The position numbers and the translations under genes were made by a program. From the NCBI GenBank assembly GCA_002344795.1, contig DDUM01000003.1:1-32871 (forward strand): DNA of 32,871 bases, in the 5' to 3' direction. Under the pieces are notes generated by a model. That model did not search any database and had not been told where the DNA came from. It worked only from the letters and a program-made list of their open reading frames with translations. Numbering within the stretch: position 1 is the first letter of the stretch; every line of letters starts with the position of its first letter. Of this stretch, positions 29,901-32,871 are shown piece after piece. Source of the stretch: Flammeovirgaceae bacterium UBA2338 (GTDB taxonomy: Bacteria > Bacteroidota > Bacteroidia > Cytophagales > Cyclobacteriaceae).

Positions 29901-30056
29901 CATTTTCTAAATAAAAATATTGACACCTTATATTTCAATCTTGGTGTAATATGGGCCATGACCATACTGCTGACCCTGACCCTGTACTATGAAGTATTGA
30001 GAAAAATTGTTGACGGATTGAGTAATATTTCTAACCCGCTGCCAAAGCGCATGTAG
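27000..30056 (+). CDS. TerB-like / FHA-like / ABCG-type transporter fusion
   Basis: This 1018-residue protein has unusual architecture. Residues about 1-135 are all-helical and resemble a TerB-type domain (ELMSVVLVDGEISSREDFLAKSIG). About 140-232 is a beta-rich, FHA-like domain (IGVLHIKNTNNFFFQF ... VFLNGVPQKSG). The ABC ATPase follows with Walker A GASGAGKST (about 273-281), signature ISGGQRKRL (about 378), Walker B VLFCDEP and an H-loop IHQPSSD, of the ABCG/White half-transporter type. A paired-cysteine motif CVSCGNVNPE (Cys485, Cys488) precedes the membrane domain. Five hydrophobic segments between about 573 and 735 come next. A large soluble insertion of about 230 residues sits before the last helix (about 976-998). 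The substrate is unknown. The DUF218 gene follows after 3 bp. Confidence 0.88.
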   Translation: MSEPVLKAIIRLFALVAKEDLVTKQERDHIKSFLSDHLNLSAVESKLKLFDQYSDQLSGKMSPSEEAKTIATMCESINKEITQKQKSVILVELMSVVLVDGEISSREDFLAKSIGAALNIEQSDIELIQEFLLAKTPDKLDHEDILIIDSHSQGYGKCKHIQRPELDGFIGVLHIKNTNNFFFQFQGNSDVFLNGVPQKSGNVNVLATGSTIRWKNITPVYYGDVLAQFKQLGDGKRLSFEARNVSYEFKNGKLGLRGVNVYEESGKLVALMGASGAGKSTLLHVLNGTEKPSEGQVFINGIDIHNNANQIEGVIGFVPQDDLLIEDLTVFQNLYFAAKLCFSHLSEMQIYKLVTRTLEDLGLVETKDLTVGSPLRKTISGGQRKRLNIGLELLREPTVLFCDEPTSGLSSRDSENIIDLLKELSLKGKLVFAVIHQPSSDIFKMFDKLVILDTGGYQIYYGNPVDAVTYFKQSINLINSDQGECVSCGNVNPEQIFNIIETRVINEYGNFTSERKFSPEQWEEKFKKNIEIEQVKPSKEIPHSSLNIPGWFKQTKLFSLRDMLSKLSNRQYMLINILEAPLLAFILAFIVRYFNEDDPFRMDYVFSKNPNMPAYFFMSVIVALFMGLTVSAEEIIRDRKILKRESFLHLSRSSYIVSKILILFIISAFQTFLFVLVGNYILEIKGMLLIHWSILFSVSCFANLLGLNISSAFNSAITIYILIPILLIPQLILSGVVVKFDKLNPVIGNTETVPVVGDLMASRWAFEAAMIAQFKDNEFEKRFYLLDKDMAEADYKKIYYIPALETQLDFVNINYTSEEEEIKKQVADNLELLRNEIKSELDIVGHENFPEADQLTPEQYDSSLYPITVKFLETLSKYYVNRYNTADQKRDNIIRAETSTAEGEKKFETYKNKYQNEAIADFVKNTTEQHRIVRSGNQLIQKIFPIYKDPDPKHIIDFDAQFYMPSKHFLNKNIDTLYFNLGVIWAMTILLTLTLYYEVLRKIVDGLSNISNPLPKRM

Positions 30057-30059
30057 TCC

Positions 30060-30824
30060 ATGTTTTTCTTTCTCTCTAAAACACTTAACTATCTGATGAT
30101 GCCCCTGGTAATCATCACTTCATTACTTGTTATTTCAACTCTACTTAAAAATAAATGGAAAAAAAGATGTTTTATATCAGGGCTCGTGCTTCTGCTTCTG
30201 TTCTCCAATGAATTTATAGCCAATGAACTGATGACGGCATGGGAGATCCCAGCAACACCTTACCAGGCAATAGAAAAAAAATACAAATGGGGAATTCTTT
30301 TAAGTGGCGTGGCCAAAGCAGGAATGAAACCTGATGACAGGGTTTATTTTAGTCGTGGTGCAGATCGTGTTGTGCACACGGTACAACTTTACAAGCTTGG
30401 AATAATTGAAAAGGTTTTGGTTACTGGAGGAAGTGGGCGATTGCTGGATATTGGCGAAAGAGAGTCCAACGACTTAGCCGATGTGATGGTATTGATGGGT
30501 GTCGACCCAGGGGATATCATTATTGAAAGCGAATCAAGGAACACCCATGAATCCGCAGTTGCTGTTAAGAACATATTATTAAGTAACGCCCAACCCAGCG
30601 ATTGTATTCTTATAACATCCGGCTATCATATGCGCAGATCAATAGGGTGTTTTAATAAGGTTGACTGGAAGATGGACACATTTAGTGCAGATTTTCTCTC
30701 TCATCCCCGATCTTATACCTTTGACACGTTGTTTATCCCAAAAACTGATGCGCTGATTGTTTGGCAACATTTAATTAAAGAAATCATTGGGTATATTTCA
30801 TACACCGCAGTAGGCTACATTTAA
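30060..30824 (+). CDS. ElyC/YdcF-family DUF218 membrane protein
   Basis: This 254-residue protein has two N-terminal membrane helices (about residues 10-29 and 37-55) and a DUF218 domain. The domain shows WGILLSGVAK, VLVTGGSGR, ESNDLADVMVLMGV, ESESRNTHESAVAVK, and ITSGYHMRRSIGCF, which are the family's conserved blocks. E. coli relatives ElyC and SanA affect envelope integrity and lipid-carrier-dependent peptidoglycan or ECA synthesis; the enzymatic activity is unresolved. It begins three bases after the ABC transporter stop and is followed ten bases later by the broken DUF2062 gene, indicating one operon devoted to the envelope. Confidence 0.9.
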   Translation: MFFFLSKTLNYLMMPLVIITSLLVISTLLKNKWKKRCFISGLVLLLLFSNEFIANELMTAWEIPATPYQAIEKKYKWGILLSGVAKAGMKPDDRVYFSRGADRVVHTVQLYKLGIIEKVLVTGGSGRLLDIGERESNDLADVMVLMGVDPGDIIIESESRNTHESAVAVKNILLSNAQPSDCILITSGYHMRRSIGCFNKVDWKMDTFSADFLSHPRSYTFDTLFIPKTDALIVWQHLIKEIIGYISYTAVGYI

Positions 30825-30833
30825 TACATCCAC

Positions 30834-31314
30834 TTGAAATTGCTCTGGAGAAAATTATGGGACAGACTGGTTGAGTTCCTAAAGCAAGGTATGTCACCAG
30901 AAAAAATGGCGCTTACTTGCGCATTGGGAGTAGTTGTGGGTATACTTCCCATATGGGGGGGTCACCACTTTTATTTGTTTATTGATAGCACCCGTATTTA
31001 GGATAAATATTGTAATGCTCCAACTGGTACATTATTTTGTATATCCACTCCAGCTCCTACTTATCATTCCATTTATTAAAGTAGGCACCTTTTTATTTGG
31101 TGTAAACCCAATGCCGTATGCACTAACCGAACTGATATCCATGTTTAAAATTGATTTTTGGGGTGAGCTAAAACAGGTGGGTTTTGCGATTGCCCTGGGT
31201 GTGGGTGTATGGGCTGTTGTATCTGTACCTCTTGGTATGGGCATTTACTTTATCTCTCATCATTTCTTTGTCAAGTGGCGAAAAGCCAATCAACGGGAAT
31301 TAAAATCCCAGTAA
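30834..31314 (+). pseudogene. DUF2062 membrane protein gene, frameshifted at a G7 run
   Basis: The first frame (TTG at 30834) gives KLLWRKLWDRLVEFLKQGMS, then PEKMALTCALGVVVGILPIWG. It then shifts at seven consecutive G residues (30955-30961) and stops at 31001 after 55 codons. Removing one G restores LPIWGVTTFICLLIAPVFRI and a continuous 159-residue protein to 31314, with the DUF2062 layout: an SPEKxAL motif followed by several membrane helices. The break is therefore a one-base gain in a homopolymer. It may be a genuine inactivating mutation, a phase-variable switch, or a sequencing error. DUF2062 proteins are small inner-membrane proteins of unknown role, often near glycan or lipid genes. 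The 3' end overlaps the convergent sulfatase gene by 25 bp. Confidence 0.85.
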
Positions 31315-32871
31315 AGCTTTTGCATATACGCTTTACCCAAGGCTTTTTCATAATCGGATGGATTGCCATCCTCCCTAATATAGTTTTCACCAATGGTGTC
31401 AAAAACATTCAATGTACTATCTGTTTTAAAACCATAACCATTGTTGTAAACAAAAACAGCAAATGGATTTTTATATGAGGCATCAAACATGTCGTGACTA
31501 AAAATAAACGATCTGTCGCGCATATCCACCTGTCCTAATATCGTATTGGCAATGTCTGCATGACAACCCAACGTACTCACCACCGTATCCTTAACAGTTA
31601 ATGCGCCTCCTAACCATATCATTGGAATTTTGAAGCGCCTTGGGTTTTGTAACCCCTGGTTATCCGGAGAAGGATGACCATGGTCTGCGGTAATAACAAC
31701 AAGCGTATTCTTCCACCAGTCAGTTTGCTTTGCTTTGTCAATAAAATCTCCTAACGATTTATCCGTATAATAAGCCGAATTCAGAAACTTACTCACAACG
31801 TCATCCCCCTCAATCGCGGTCTTCATGGGCACATCAAAGGGTTCATGGCTACTTTGTGTCATCATTACTTTAAAGAATGGCTCGCTGGAGGCTTCAGCCT
31901 CTTCAAAGACTCTTTCAAATACGTAATGATCATGCACCCCCCACTTACTGGTATTCAACTCCTGTGGAAAGTCCATACTGTGCGTGATGTGATCAAACCC
32001 CGCGTTGATCAAATAAGAACGGAAATTGGAGTAATCAATATTGTATCCATAAGAAAATTCGGTGCGATAACCTGCCTTTTTGAATACCTGATTCAGGAAT
32101 GGAAGGGATTTTGTTTTTTTAGGGTCTTTGATGATAGAAGTTTGAGGCTGTGAGGGATATCCATTTAAAATAGATACAATTCCCTTATCAGTTCGGTCTC
32201 CACTGGAATAGAAGTTATCAAATAGAATCCCTTCACTTACCAGTTCATTAATACGAGGTGTCACACCCGGCAATCCTCCTAAAGGTTCAATAAACCTGAA
32301 GGTGTAACTTTCTAAAGCAATCAAAATAATGTTTGGCCTTTTGGTATTAATTAAATAGTGAGTGGAGTCAAAAGGTGGGAACATTTTGGAGAAATACTCT
32401 TCGGTAGTGTCTCTATCAAAAAAGTTATCGGAATAACGAAGTTTGTTCATTTTCTGAACAGCGTACCCAAAATTCCAAACCACATTTACCGCTGCATGGT
32501 TTGCATACAAATTGGTATTATGAAAGTAGACAAAGCCCGTGTTCATTGGTGCCACACCCAGACTTCCTCTTATGGGGAGGATAAGAAAGACGGTTGCTCC
32601 CAACAGGGCAGGAAATGCCAACCATGACGTTCTGGTTAGTTTTTCAAACTTTGGCTTAAAGATTTTAAAAACAACATAACTTAATCCCACCGTTGCCACC
32701 AACCAAAACAAAACAAGCAAAATGGATTTCCAAAAATCTCCAGAACTGGCAGCCTCTTTTCCGAAATATAAAATTGGAGTAGCATCAAGGCGAAAGCCCC
32801 AGTGGACATACAGCTCCGCATCCAAAACCACTATAAATGTGGTTAAAGCGATTAGGATGATCTGATATGGA
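31290..32871 (-). CDS. LTA synthase-like membrane sulfatase family protein (partial)
   Basis: At least 526 residues are visible, and the frame stays open to the right edge, so the N-terminus with further membrane helices lies outside. A GTG at 32831 is only an internal codon. Visible helices are ALTTFIVVLD at the edge, ILLVLFWLVATVGLSYVVF, and FPALLGATVFLILP. The alkaline-phosphatase-fold catalytic domain follows, with NIILIALESYTF (metal Glu), SGDRTDKGIVSILNGYP (candidate nucleophile Thr), TQSSHEPFDVP and VVITADHGHPSP (metal Asp/His). LtaS-type enzymes transfer phosphoglycerol to glycans or lipids. In a Gram-negative this points to phosphoglycerol or phosphoethanolamine decoration of envelope polymers. 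Substrate unproven. It converges on the DUF2062 gene. Confidence 0.9.
   Translation of the reverse strand, partial: PYQIILIALTTFIVVLDAELYVHWGFRLDATPILYFGKEAASSGDFWKSILLVLFWLVATVGLSYVVFKIFKPKFEKLTRTSWLAFPALLGATVFLILPIRGSLGVAPMNTGFVYFHNTNLYANHAAVNVVWNFGYAVQKMNKLRYSDNFFDRDTTEEYFSKMFPPFDSTHYLINTKRPNIILIALESYTFRFIEPLGGLPGVTPRINELVSEGILFDNFYSSGDRTDKGIVSILNGYPSQPQTSIIKDPKKTKSLPFLNQVFKKAGYRTEFSYGYNIDYSNFRSYLINAGFDHITHSMDFPQELNTSKWGVHDHYVFERVFEEAEASSEPFFKVMMTQSSHEPFDVPMKTAIEGDDVVSKFLNSAYYTDKSLGDFIDKAKQTDWWKNTLVVITADHGHPSPDNQGLQNPRRFKIPMIWLGGALTVKDTVVSTLGCHADIANTILGQVDMRDRSFIFSHDMFDASYKNPFAVFVYNNGYGFKTDSTLNVFDTIGENYIREDGNPSDYEKALGKAYMQKLYWDFNSR

Overview
The window looks like a chromosomal segment of a Bacteroidota bacterium, most likely from the Cytophagales. 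The evidence is two large secreted proteins with type IX secretion (T9SS) C-terminal sorting domains, a GSCFA-family protein, several TAnnTTTG-type -7 promoter elements, few clear Shine-Dalgarno sequences, and a DnaG primase whose zinc-ligand positions carry the non-cysteine residues typical of this phylum. No taxon below order can be fixed from the sequence. Most of the window is housekeeping or envelope-related. There is no phage, CRISPR array, rRNA operon or transposase gene.

Layout. 1-395 is the start of exodeoxyribonuclease III (minus, cut by the edge). 396-796 is a gene-free stretch with three inverted repeats. 797-4727 (plus) holds a GSCFA protein, a lipoprotein version of the YyaL/DUF255 thioredoxin-fold family, and a three-helix membrane protein with a C-terminal zinc ribbon. 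A terminator follows, lying inside a decayed AraC-type HTH fragment on the minus strand (4744-4905). 5008-6237 (minus) is a Tat-signal class V aminotransferase and 6376-8874 (plus) is priA.

8875-9975 is a small accessory island. It holds a MazF/PemK-type toxin with a ribbon-helix-helix antitoxin under a near-ideal promoter and operator, then an orphan antitoxin-like gene. Each module is bracketed by inverted repeats. 9976-14695 (minus) is a likely operon reading dnaG, ribBA, a secreted protein of unknown function, surE, and a short C-terminal-like fragment. 14858-16221 (plus) is the Fe-S carrier pair mrp and a NifU-domain protein.

16333-23254 (plus) carries an M43 metalloprotease with a T9SS signal, D-Ala-D-Ala ligase, a PASTA-domain membrane protein and another T9SS cargo protein, so cell-wall precursor synthesis sits beside surface export. 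23241-25009 (minus) is an M50 membrane protease coupled by ATGA overlap to a HAD hydrolase. 25010-26002 has no full-length gene except a CAU-anticodon tRNA (probably the lysidine tRNA-Ile). It contains a 19-bp direct-repeat pair framing a hairpin-rich element, with coding remnants on either side.

26003-31314 (plus) encodes a lipoprotein, a 1018-residue protein fusing a TerB-like domain, an FHA-like domain and an ABCG-type transporter, an ElyC/YdcF-like DUF218 protein, and a DUF2062 gene broken by one extra G in a seven-G run. The window ends inside an LTA-synthase-like membrane sulfatase (minus). The least ordinary items are the TerB/FHA/ABCG fusion with its envelope-gene neighbours, the inverted-repeat-bracketed toxin-antitoxin units, the G7 frameshift, and the direct-repeat element that truncates neighbouring coding sequence.
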